Positions 1 to 6,734 of a stretch of DNA of 9,578 bases are shown here, in pieces. The DNA is from an uncultured Bacillota bacterium (GTDB lineage Bacteria > Bacillota_I > Bacilli_A > RF39 > UBA660). The notes beneath the pieces are model-generated. The model was not told the origin of the DNA and made no database searches. It saw nothing but the letters and a program-made list of their open reading frames with translations. Position numbers and translations under genes: made by a program. The stretch is taken from assembly GCA_947179265.1 (NCBI GenBank), contig CAMXBB010000032.1:1-9578 (forward strand), in the 5' to 3' direction. Within the stretch, counting starts at the first letter, position 1; every line of letters starts with the position of its first letter.

Positions 1-463
1 GGATATGACTAGAGATGAAGATTTATTTAATTATATTGTATCTAATTTAGATTTTTATCAGGACGAAGCTATTTATAAAGATAATAGAGTTTATTTTTAT
101 AAGAGAGCACAATTATTAACATCCGATATTCTTCATATAAAATCCTCAAGAGGTTATAGTGTTGATTATAGCAACTTAGTTGGATGTGCTGATTATAAGA
201 TTCCTCAAGCTCTAAGAAATATGGGAATATTAGATTTTTCTGAAGACCTTTCAAAGAGAGTAGATTCGGGCATTCCTATTATAAATGGTAGCGAAGAAGA
301 AGTTGAGATAAGAGCAGCTACCATAATGGCAATAGATTATATAGCTGAGGCGCTAAATAATCAAGTTGCAAGAATGGATATCAATGATTTTATTTGGTTA
401 ATGGGGCAAAATAAAAGCGTTAATGACAAGCCATATCATAAGACTTTGACTACAAATTACTAG
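1..463 (+). CDS. Queuosine 5'-phosphate N-glycosylase/hydrolase (queuosine salvage, DUF2419), C-terminal part
   Basis: This is the C-terminal half (about 152 residues visible) of a queuosine-salvage family protein (Qng1, DUF2419). Family members hydrolyse queuosine 5'-monophosphate, a product of tRNA breakdown, to release queuine for reuse in tRNA wobble modification. Numbering from the Met codon at position 5, the visible hallmarks are YKRAQLL (32-38), CADYKIPQAL (61-70) holding the Asp (D63) that should be catalytic, EEEVEIRAA (97-105), and the C-terminal KPYHKT followed by a final Tyr. These match the bacterial and eukaryotic (human C9orf64) members I remember, in the same order. The frame is open to the window edge and full-length proteins are about 300 residues or more, so the Met at 5 is probably internal and the true start lies upstream. 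The stop is TAG at 461-463. The family call is strong; the substrate rests on family knowledge. Confidence 0.85.
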   Translation, partial: DMTRDEDLFNYIVSNLDFYQDEAIYKDNRVYFYKRAQLLTSDILHIKSSRGYSVDYSNLVGCADYKIPQALRNMGILDFSEDLSKRVDSGIPIINGSEEEVEIRAATIMAIDYIAEALNNQVARMDINDFIWLMGQNKSVNDKPYHKTLTTNY

Positions 464-474
464 CTAGATATATT
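446..474 (+). promoter_or_regulatory. Candidate promoter for the histidine phosphatase gene
   Basis: A TTGACT -35 (446-451) and a TATATT -10 (469-474) are separated by 17 bp. The -35 lies inside the last codons of the upstream gene. Transcription would start near 481, leaving about 40 nt of leader before the ATG at 522. A second TATAAT at 496-501 has no good -35 and would start the RNA at the ribosome-binding site. In such AT-rich DNA either could be chance, and read-through from the upstream gene is also possible. Confidence 0.45.
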
Positions 475-521
475 TAAAATGTTAATGTTTTATTATATAA
501 TTTTATTAGAGGTGAAGAATA

Positions 522-1136
522 ATGACAACAATATATTTATTAAGACATTCTAAACCTTTTCAAGCACATAGAGGAATTGAAGAACTAACTGATGATTTAA
601 TAACTTCAAATATAAAATCACCTTTATCCGTTATTGGTGAAAATCTTGCAAAAGCATCTAGTGCGCATCCAGAGTTTGTAAACTTAGATGCAGTATGGTC
701 AAGTGATTATGTCAGAGCGATGTGTACGGCTAAATACTTTGCTTATCGAAATAAAGTCAAAGTTAATATATCTAATAAATTAGGAGAAAGAGTTCATGGT
801 ATAACCTCTTGGAATCAATTACCAGATGATTATGAATATCATCAATTAGTAGATGAAAATTATAAAATAAATGATGGAGAAAGCCAAAAAGAAGTAAGAG
901 GAAGAATGTTCAGTTTTATAACTCGAATGTTAAATAATTATAATGGCAAAAGAGTCTTAATCGTAAGTCATGCAACTGCTATTACTTTTCTACTTACTAA
1001 ATGGTGTGAGATTCGTAATGGAAAATTCTTCTTTAAAGGAGAAGAGATTTTTGATGGTAAATGGCATTATTGTGAAGCTTTCAAATTAACTTTCTCCGAA
1101 AATAATATTCTTTTAAATATTGAGCATATCGAATAG
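522..1136 (+). CDS. Histidine phosphatase superfamily protein (phosphoglycerate-mutase-like)
   Basis: A 204-residue cytosolic enzyme of the histidine phosphatase (phosphoglycerate mutase-like) superfamily, which removes phosphate from small molecules through a phosphohistidine intermediate. The signature Arg-His pair sits near the N terminus (LLRHS, R8-H9, where RHG is more usual). The SSDYVRA segment provides the second Arg (R65), GERVHG gives the acidic residue (E89), and IVSHATA gives the second catalytic His (H150). All four core active-site positions are therefore present. Length is normal for the family. The start is supported by AGAGGTGA at 508-515, about six bases before the ATG. It begins 58 bp after the queuosine-salvage gene on the same strand, but a link to that pathway is only positional. 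Substrate cannot be assigned: sugar phosphates, nucleotides and alpha-ribazole phosphate are all handled by this fold. There is no signal peptide. Confidence 0.85.
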   Translation: MTTIYLLRHSKPFQAHRGIEELTDDLITSNIKSPLSVIGENLAKASSAHPEFVNLDAVWSSDYVRAMCTAKYFAYRNKVKVNISNKLGERVHGITSWNQLPDDYEYHQLVDENYKINDGESQKEVRGRMFSFITRMLNNYNGKRVLIVSHATAITFLLTKWCEIRNGKFFFKGEEIFDGKWHYCEAFKLTFSENNILLNIEHIE

Positions 1137-1151
1137 TTTTTATAAAAAACG

Positions 1152-1180
1152 TTGACTTTTAAAACAATTATGAATATAAT
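1152..1180 (+). promoter_or_regulatory. Sigma-A type promoter of the ileS T-box leader
   Basis: TTGACT (1152-1157), a 17-bp spacer and TATAAT (1175-1180) form a near-perfect housekeeping promoter. The predicted start is near 1187, just ahead of the T-box structure. It is the best promoter in the window. Confidence 0.85.
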
Positions 1181-1186
1181 GGACCT

Positions 1187-1400
1187 TGTAAAGCAATTGA
1201 TGAAGACGTCAAATGATGAAGTTTATAGAGAAGCTGTGGTTGGTGGAAACAGTAAAATGAATTTATTTGAAGATCACTTCTGATGCGATTTAGGGAAACT
1301 TAAATACGTTACTCGCGTTAAGAGATTAAGTGCATGAATAACTCATGAATTAAGGTGGTACCACGGGTAAGTCTCGTCCTTTAATTCGTGAGTTTTTTTA
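1187..1400 (+). promoter_or_regulatory. T-box riboswitch, isoleucine-specific, leader of ileS
   Basis: A T-box leader that senses uncharged tRNA-Ile and lets transcription continue into ileS only when isoleucyl-tRNA is scarce. Stem I includes the AGAGA-type bulge followed by a GGTTGGTGG apical segment closed by CTGT (1234-1237) and ACAG (1249-1252). The specifier is ATC at 1273-1275 in a GAAGATCACTTC context, followed by the usual purine, so it reads Ile. A stem III candidate pairs ACTTAA (1298-1303) with TTAAGT (1326-1331). The T-box itself, AAGGTGGTACCACGG (1352-1366), carries TGGT (1356-1359), complementary to the ACCA end of uncharged tRNA-Ile. The competing terminator is listed separately. 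Downstream is an IleRS gene, which agrees with the specifier. Exact stem boundaries were judged by eye. Confidence 0.95.
1340..1399 (+). terminator. Regulated terminator of the ileS T-box
   Basis: AACTCATGAATTAA (1340-1353) pairs with TTAATTCGTGAGTT (1381-1394) over 14 positions with a single U-G pair, followed by seven T's (1393-1399). The left arm overlaps the T-box sequence, so the antiterminator and terminator are mutually exclusive. The T-box conserved bases sit in the arm and loop, as is normal for this riboswitch class. Confidence 0.93.
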
Positions 1401-1420
1401 TTAATTAGAAAGGTGATAAT

Positions 1421-4400
1421 ATGAAAAATTTTAAGGAACTAGATAAGAGAAGTGTTCATGAGGTTGAAACATCTATTCTTAATGAATGGAAAAAAATGGA
1501 TATTTTAAATCGTACAATCGATAATCGTAAAAAGGATTGGGTATTCTATGATGGACCAATATATGCTAATGCAAAACCAGGAATCCATCACGTTCTTGCT
1601 AAGTCTATTAAGGATTCTTTCTGTAAGTATAAAACAATGCAAGGATATCGTGTTTTAAGAAAGATTGGTCTTGATACTCATGGATTACCAATAGAAGTAA
1701 ATGTTGAAAAAAAACTTGGTTTTAAAACTAAAGCTGATATTGAAAAATTTGGTATCGAAAATTTCTGTACGGAATGTAATAAAGCTACTGCATTAAATAT
1801 TGATGAGATAAATCAAGTAACTGATATGATGGGCCAATTTATTGATTGTGAACATCCATATGTAACATGTAGTAATGAATTCATCGAATCTGAATGGTGG
1901 ATAATAAAAGAAATGGATAAAAAGGGATTAATTTACCATGGTAATAAAGTATTATGGTATTGTCCTAGATGTGGTACAGAACTTTCACAAAATGAGGTAT
2001 CTCAAGGTTATGAAAATGATCCTGTTAATACGGTTATAGTTCCATTAAAAGTTGTTGGTAAAGATGAATACTTCTTAGCGTGGACTACTACTCCTTGGAC
2101 ATTGCTTGCTAACGTTGCAATCTGTGTTAATCCTGATTTAGCATATGTTAAATGTGAATCAATGGGATATAAATTTATTGTTGCTGAAAGTTTAGCTAAT
2201 AAAGTTTTAGGTGACGAATATAAAGTATTAGAAACATATAAAGGAACAGATTTAGTTGGTACAAAATATGAGCAACTTATGCCATTTGTTAAGGTTGAAG
2301 GAAAATGTCATGAGGTAATAGCTGATAATTATGTATCTGCTGATGATGGTACTGGTATTGTTCATATAGCTCCTGCTTATGGTGCTGATGATAATCGAGT
2401 ATGTAATGAAAATGGTATAGGTTTTGTTAACCCTGTTGGTTTAGATGGATGTTATACTGAAGGACCATGGAAGGGAAGATTGGTAACTGATAAAGATTTA
2501 GAGATTGAAATAGTTAAATGGTTAAAAGAGAATGATAAATTATTCAGAAAAGAGAAAATTACCCATGATTATCCACATTGTTGGAGATGTCATTCACCTC
2601 TAATAAGTTATCCAAAACCAGCTTGGTATGTAAAAACGACAGCTTATAAAGATAAAATAATTGAAGCTAATAAGAAGATTAATTGGTATCCTGATTATGT
2701 TGGTACTAAGAGATTTAGTAATTGGCTTGAGAATATGATTGACTGGGGTATTTCTAGAAATCGTTATTGGGGATGCCCATTACCAATTTGGGAATGTGAT
2801 TGTGGTTGTAAACATGTTATTGGTTCATTAGATGAATTACAAGAGATGTTAATAGAAGATATCGATGTTAAAAATATGGAATTACATCGTCCATATGTTG
2901 ATGAATTACATATAAAATGTCCTGATTGTGGTAAGGCAATGACAAGAGTTACTGACGTATTAGATGTATGGTTTGATTCAGGTGCTATGCCTTATGCGCA
3001 ATTCCATTATCCATTTGAAAATAAAGAATTATTTGAATCACAATTTCCTGCTGATTTTATAGCTGAAGGATTAGATCAAACTCGTGGATGGTTCTATGTA
3101 TTATTAGTTATATCAACAATTATTTCTGGTGAATCTAGTTTTAAAAATGTTGTAGTAAATGATATGGTATTAGATGCTAATGGTAAAAAGATGAGTAAAT
3201 CTACTGGTAATGTAATCGATCCTACTATAGCATTAACCAATTATGGTGCAGATAATGTAAGATGGTATATGTTCTATGCATCTCCAGTATGGACACCACT
3301 AAAATATGATGAAGCAGGTGTTAAGGAAGTACACTCTAAATTCTTTAATCCATTTAAGAATACTTATTCATTCTTCCAAATGTATGCAAATATTGATGGA
3401 ATAGATATTGATGAATGTAATGTTCCATATGAAAAGCGAGAAGAAATCGATAAATGGTTATTAAGTAAATATAATAAATTATTGAAGAGTGTTACTGATG
3501 CTTATGAAAAATATGATTTAAATGAAGTAGTAAAAATGATAACATCTTTTGTATCTGAAGACTTATCTAATTGGTATATTAGAAGAAATAGAAATAGATT
3601 CTGGGCAAGTGAAAATAACGATTCTAAAAAGTCAGTATATATGACTACTTATGAAGTATTAGTTGGATTATGTAAGATGTGTGCTCCAATAATACCTTAT
3701 ACTACTGAAGAAATTTATAAGAATCTAACTGGCGAAGAATCTGTACATTTAGCTGACTTCCCTAAATATGATGAATCATTAATTAATGATGAAGTTGAAG
3801 TTAAAATGGACTTAGTAAGAGATTTAATTTCAACTGGTAGATATGTAAGGGAAGAAACTAAGATAAAGGTTCGTCAACCAATATCTGAATGTTTAATAGA
3901 TGGTAAATATGAAAGTATTTTAGGAGATTTAGTTAATCTAATAAATGAAGAATTAAATGTTAAAAAGGTTACTTACGTAGATGACTTATCTAAGTATATG
4001 AACTTTACTATTAAGCCTAATTTTAAAGTATGTGGTGCTATGTTTGGACCTAAGATGAAAGATTATCAAAATGCTTTACTTGATTTAACTAATGATGAAG
4101 TTGAATCAATACTTAAAGAACAAACTATAACTATTGATTTTGATGGTGGTAGATTAGATATTAAACCTGATATGGTTGATGTAAGAATTGAATCTAAAGA
4201 AGGATTCAATGTAGGTATGGAAAATAATCAATTTACTATTCTAAATACTGAACTTACTCGTGAATTAATCTTAGAAGGTTTATCAAGAGAATTTGTATCT
4301 AAAGTTCAAAACATTAGAAAGTCTAGTGGACTTGAAATCGCAGATAGAATAAAACTATACTATAATGGTGATGATGATATCAAAGAAGCATTAGAAATGT

Positions 4401-4513
4401 TTAGTGATTATGTTAAAGATGAAACTCTAGCAACTACTTATGAGGTAAAAGATGTTGGAGAAGTTGTTGATATCAATGGACACGATGTTAAGATAAGTGT
4501 TGAAAAAGATTAA
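1421..4513 (+). CDS. ileS: Isoleucyl-tRNA synthetase, type 2 (eukaryote-like) with altered HIGH motif
   Basis: A 1030-residue class I synthetase that charges tRNA-Ile with isoleucine in the cytosol. The N-terminal catalytic segment shows FYDGPIYANAKPGIHHVLAK; the class signature is G54-I55-H56-H57 where HxGH is standard. GLDTHGLPIE (83-92) has Leu84 where Trp is usual. WYCPRCG (179-185) and HCWRC (386-390) are Cys-rich sites. The CP1 editing domain has AWTTTPWTLLAN and GTGIVHIAPAYGADD (310-324), including the editing aspartates. DVWFDSG and DQTRGWFY follow, then an intact KMSKS (590-594), and NWYIRRNRNRFW opens the anticodon-binding part. Length, the GxHH signature and the C-terminal half place it in the IleRS2 branch, known for mupirocin resistance. 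GTG and AGG elements at 1409-1415 give a good ribosome site (AAAGGTGAT) before the ATG. Expression is set by the isoleucine T-box upstream, and a terminator follows the gene. Confidence in identity is very high. Confidence 0.97.
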   Translation: MKNFKELDKRSVHEVETSILNEWKKMDILNRTIDNRKKDWVFYDGPIYANAKPGIHHVLAKSIKDSFCKYKTMQGYRVLRKIGLDTHGLPIEVNVEKKLGFKTKADIEKFGIENFCTECNKATALNIDEINQVTDMMGQFIDCEHPYVTCSNEFIESEWWIIKEMDKKGLIYHGNKVLWYCPRCGTELSQNEVSQGYENDPVNTVIVPLKVVGKDEYFLAWTTTPWTLLANVAICVNPDLAYVKCESMGYKFIVAESLANKVLGDEYKVLETYKGTDLVGTKYEQLMPFVKVEGKCHEVIADNYVSADDGTGIVHIAPAYGADDNRVCNENGIGFVNPVGLDGCYTEGPWKGRLVTDKDLEIEIVKWLKENDKLFRKEKITHDYPHCWRCHSPLISYPKPAWYVKTTAYKDKIIEANKKINWYPDYVGTKRFSNWLENMIDWGISRNRYWGCPLPIWECDCGCKHVIGSLDELQEMLIEDIDVKNMELHRPYVDELHIKCPDCGKAMTRVTDVLDVWFDSGAMPYAQFHYPFENKELFESQFPADFIAEGLDQTRGWFYVLLVISTIISGESSFKNVVVNDMVLDANGKKMSKSTGNVIDPTIALTNYGADNVRWYMFYASPVWTPLKYDEAGVKEVHSKFFNPFKNTYSFFQMYANIDGIDIDECNVPYEKREEIDKWLLSKYNKLLKSVTDAYEKYDLNEVVKMITSFVSEDLSNWYIRRNRNRFWASENNDSKKSVYMTTYEVLVGLCKMCAPIIPYTTEEIYKNLTGEESVHLADFPKYDESLINDEVEVKMDLVRDLISTGRYVREETKIKVRQPISECLIDGKYESILGDLVNLINEELNVKKVTYVDDLSKYMNFTIKPNFKVCGAMFGPKMKDYQNALLDLTNDEVESILKEQTITIDFDGGRLDIKPDMVDVRIESKEGFNVGMENNQFTILNTELTRELILEGLSREFVSKVQNIRKSSGLEIADRIKLYYNGDDDIKEALEMFSDYVKDETLATTYEVKDVGEVVDINGHDVKISVEKD

Positions 4514-4519
4514 TAAAAT

Positions 4520-4545
4520 AAGAGACGTTTTCGTCTCTTTTATTG
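4520..4545 (+). terminator. Intrinsic terminator after ileS
   Basis: AAGAGACG (4520-4527), a TTTT loop and CGTCTCTT (4532-4539) form a perfect 8-bp stem that runs directly into a T-rich tract. It lies 7 bp after the ileS stop and ends the T-box transcript, so the ATPase gene downstream needs its own promoter. TATAAT at 4546-4551, just after the hairpin, is a possible -10, although no convincing -35 precedes it. Confidence 0.85.
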
Positions 4546-4575
4546 TATAATAAAATTTAAGAAAGGGTGGTTTCT

Positions 4576-5313
4576 ATGGCTTTAGATTCACGACTATTTG
4601 TAACAAGGATAGCTTTGGAGAGAGACAGAATCGAAGATTTTAATAAATATCCATTCAATATTGAGGTAGTAAAAAATTTTGATAAGATCGAATTAACTTC
4701 TCAAGTAACCTTTTTAGTTGGAGAAAATGGAATAGGTAAATCAACATTTATTGAAGCAATAGCAGTTGCAGTTGGATTAAATCCAGAAGGTGGTTCACAA
4801 AATTTTAAATTTAAAACTTTAGAAACGCATTCAAATCTTTCTGATTATATTAGAGTTTCTACATTCAATAAGCCATCTACTAAGTTCTTCTTAAGGGCTG
4901 AAAGCTTTTACAATGTAGCAAGTGAAGTAGTTAGAATTGAAGAAGAAAATCATGATGGACTTTTTGATATATATGGAGGTAATCTTCATGAATGCTCTCA
5001 TGGTGAATCATTTATAAAACTTGTTCAAAATAGATTCTATCCTAATGGTTTATATATCTTGGATGAACCAGAAGCTGCTTTATCTCCTCAAAGACAAATG
5101 AGTTTATTATGTCTTATAAATGATTTAGTAGAAAAAGGAAGTCAATTTATAATTGCAACTCATTCTCCAATTCTCACATCTTATCGTAAAGGGGTAATTC
5201 TTAATCTCGATGATAACTTTAAAGAGATAGATTATTTTGATACTGATATATATAATCTTTATAAGATGTATTTGGATGATCCAACAGGAATGCAAGAACG
5301 ACTTTTTGATTAA
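4576..5313 (+). CDS. Stand-alone ABC/SMC-type AAA ATPase (COG3910-like)
   Basis: A 245-residue soluble ATPase with no membrane segment or partner permease. It has Walker A GENGIGKST (49-57), a signature-like segment CSHGES (140-145), Walker B YILDEP (160-165) with the catalytic Glu, a D-loop region EAALSP, and the H-loop ATHSP with His196. The order and the short helical insert between Walker A and the signature resemble the AAA_15/21/23 group and the predicted ATPase family COG3910. I do not know a proven role for these. They are often loosely linked to DNA repair or toxin-like systems, but nothing next to it supports that here. The ATG at 4576 is preferred over an in-frame GTG at 4567 because AAAGGGTGG (4562-4570) is then correctly placed as the ribosome-binding site. 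The upstream neighbour is ileS, separated by a terminator; folD follows after 54 bp. Confidence 0.85.
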   Translation: MALDSRLFVTRIALERDRIEDFNKYPFNIEVVKNFDKIELTSQVTFLVGENGIGKSTFIEAIAVAVGLNPEGGSQNFKFKTLETHSNLSDYIRVSTFNKPSTKFFLRAESFYNVASEVVRIEEENHDGLFDIYGGNLHECSHGESFIKLVQNRFYPNGLYILDEPEAALSPQRQMSLLCLINDLVEKGSQFIIATHSPILTSYRKGVILNLDDNFKEIDYFDTDIYNLYKMYLDDPTGMQERLFD

Positions 5314-5337
5314 TAAATCAGTTAATCATGATATAAT
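5306..5337 (+). promoter_or_regulatory. Candidate extended -10 promoter for folD
   Basis: TGATATAAT (5329-5337) is an extended -10 with a perfect TATAAT hexamer at 5332-5337. A TTGATT at 5306-5311 could act as a -35 but the 20-bp spacing is long. Extended -10 promoters tolerate a weak -35. The start would be near 5344, leaving a 24-nt leader with GAGGGAG (5354-5360) seven bases before the folD ATG. Confidence 0.6.
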
Positions 5338-5367
5338 GGTTATAGAAATTAATGAGGGAGTTTTGAT

Positions 5368-6267
5368 ATGGAAGATAAGAAAATGAGTTCTAGTGTAGTA
5401 ACAAAGGTACTATACAAAAATTTAAGAGAATTTTTAAGTGATAAGAAAAGAATACCTAATATAATAGATATTTCAATAGGTAATGATTTTGGTGGGCAAA
5501 TGTATGCCAAGATGAAGAAAGAAAAGATTTATGCTGAAACAGGAATAAGTGTTCAGAGTATTCATTTTGATAGTGTACATATCGCTTCTTTAATAGATTA
5601 TATTGAAAGATTAAATGAAGATCATACTATTGATGGTATAATGATTCAATTACCTTTACCAAAAGAATTACAAAAGTATGAAAGTGTAATATTAAATTTA
5701 ATAAACCCAATGAAAGATATTGATGGATTAACCAATGTATCTGCAGGTATGTTAGCAGCTAATGAAAACTCTTTTAAAGCATGTACAGCATTAGGTATAG
5801 AAACTTTACTAAAGAGTTATGATGTTAATTTAGATGGTAGTCTAGTAGGAATAATTAATAGGAGTAGTGTGGTTGGAAAACCTTTGGCACAAATATTATT
5901 AAATGATAATGCAACTCCAATAATCTGTCATTCACATACTAAAGACTTAGCTAATATTACCAGTCAGTGTGATATCGTAGTAGCAGCTTTAAATAAACAA
6001 GAATTTATAACAGCCGATTATATTAAAGATGGTGCAGTTGTTGTGGATGTTGGTGTTCATAGTGGTGAATCTGGTAAAATAGTTGGTGATGTTTTATATG
6101 ATGATGTAGTAGAAAAAGCATCATTAATAACTCCACCAGTTGGTGCAGTTGGTCCAATGACAACTTGTATGTTAGCTTATAATGCTGCAAAGAGCTGTTA
6201 TGGAGTAGATGTTGATAGAGTATTAATCTCAAGTATCAAAGAATCGAAAAAATTAATAAAGAAGTAA
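5368..6267 (+). CDS. folD: Divergent FolD: methylenetetrahydrofolate dehydrogenase/cyclohydrolase
   Basis: A 299-residue bifunctional enzyme of one-carbon metabolism. It interconverts 5,10-methylene-, methenyl- and 10-formyl-tetrahydrofolate with NADP. The folate-binding half shows Y46 and a catalytic Lys (K50 or K51) in MYAKMKKEK, IQLPLP (93-98, with catalytic Gln94) and KDIDG (116-120, with the active Asp). The NAD(P) half shows NRSSVVGKP (164-172), CHSHT (187-191), DGAVVVDVGV (221-230) and GAVGPMT (259-265). Architecture and length fit FolD. Several motifs depart from the consensus: CTALG instead of CTPxG, NRS instead of GRS, ALNKQEF where AxGxPxF is usual, TPPVGAVGPMT instead of TPVPGGVGPMT, and one extra residue between Tyr46 and the Lys region. 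The core catalytic residues remain, so it is probably active, but a specialised paralogue is possible. It is followed by a Nudix gene only 10 bp away. Confidence 0.88.
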   Translation: MEDKKMSSSVVTKVLYKNLREFLSDKKRIPNIIDISIGNDFGGQMYAKMKKEKIYAETGISVQSIHFDSVHIASLIDYIERLNEDHTIDGIMIQLPLPKELQKYESVILNLINPMKDIDGLTNVSAGMLAANENSFKACTALGIETLLKSYDVNLDGSLVGIINRSSVVGKPLAQILLNDNATPIICHSHTKDLANITSQCDIVVAALNKQEFITADYIKDGAVVVDVGVHSGESGKIVGDVLYDDVVEKASLITPPVGAVGPMTTCMLAYNAAKSCYGVDVDRVLISSIKESKKLIKK

Positions 6268-6277
6268 GAGGTGTGAT

Positions 6278-6685
6278 ATGGATGTAGTTGGTACAATATT
6301 TATTTCTGAAGACAAAAAGATATTGATAGATAAGCCTCGCAAGAGAAATACTTATCAAATGATAGGCGGGCGAGTAGAAGATGGAGAAACACCACTAGAA
6401 GCAGCAATAAGAGAATGTCATGAAGAATTAGGTAGTAGTGCTATATTTGAATCAAATAAGTTGAACTTAATTATGGAATTTGATGAAATAGCAACTAGTG
6501 ATGGAGTAACACCTATTCATTTCTATGTATTTAAATATGATGGATTATTAAGCGGAGAACTAACTTTATCAGAAGAAATAGAGAATTTTAAATGGTATGA
6601 TAGTTCATTAGGTGTTGAAATTTTATCAAATACCTTGAAGAATGAAGTAATACCTTATTGTTTAGATAAAGAGTGGATAAACTAA
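6278..6685 (+). CDS. Nudix hydrolase (MutT-like)
   Basis: A 135-residue single-domain Nudix hydrolase, which cleaves nucleoside diphosphates linked to another group. The full Nudix box runs from G31 to G52: GRVEDGE, seven residues, then RECHEELG, with every consensus position (G, E, R-E, E-E, G) present. A small N-terminal strand region precedes it and a short C-terminal beta/alpha part follows. It begins 10 bp after the folD stop. AGAGGTG overlaps that stop and serves as its ribosome site, so the two genes are very likely cotranscribed. Substrate cannot be read from the box alone. Oxidised nucleotides, ADP-ribose and dihydroneopterin triphosphate are all possible; the last would fit folate synthesis, but that is only a suggestion from the neighbour. 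Confidence 0.9.
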   Translation: MDVVGTIFISEDKKILIDKPRKRNTYQMIGGRVEDGETPLEAAIRECHEELGSSAIFESNKLNLIMEFDEIATSDGVTPIHFYVFKYDGLLSGELTLSEEIENFKWYDSSLGVEILSNTLKNEVIPYCLDKEWIN

Positions 6686-6691
6686 GAGTTA

Positions 6692-6720
6692 TTAACAATG
6701 CATTGTTGTAAATATATAAT
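6692..6720 (+). promoter_or_regulatory. Candidate promoter overlapping a perfect 14-bp palindrome
   Basis: TTAACA (6692-6697), a 17-bp spacer and TATAAT (6715-6720) fit a sigma-A promoter. A perfect inverted repeat, AACAATGCATTGTT (6694-6707), covers the -35 and half of the spacer, where a repressor would bind. It has no T-run, so it is not a terminator. The predicted RNA start, near 6727, falls inside the ribosome site AGGAGGT (6723-6729). The transcript would then have almost no leader, which weakens the promoter call or implies an unusual start. Confidence 0.45.
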
Positions 6721-6734
6721 TTAGGAGGTAATGT

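Noticed and set aside
69..254. 61-codon open frame on the minus strand
   Set aside because: It lies inside the queuosine-salvage gene, which has clear family motifs, and encodes only low-complexity Tyr/Leu-rich sequence.
1137..1150. TTTTTATAAAAA as a terminator after the phosphatase gene
   Set aside because: It is a short AT-only palindrome with no GC pairs and no usable loop; it could not terminate on its own.
4567..4575. GTG start for the ATPase at 4567
   Set aside because: It lies within the Shine-Dalgarno sequence of the ATG at 4576.
6023..6232. 69-codon open frame on the minus strand
   Set aside because: It is antisense to the conserved C-terminal part of folD; its His/Leu/Gln-rich product reflects GAT/GTT-rich codons on the other strand.
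6694..6707. Palindrome AACAATGCATTGTT as a terminator of the Nudix gene
   Set aside because: There is no loop and no following T-run; an operator is a better reading.
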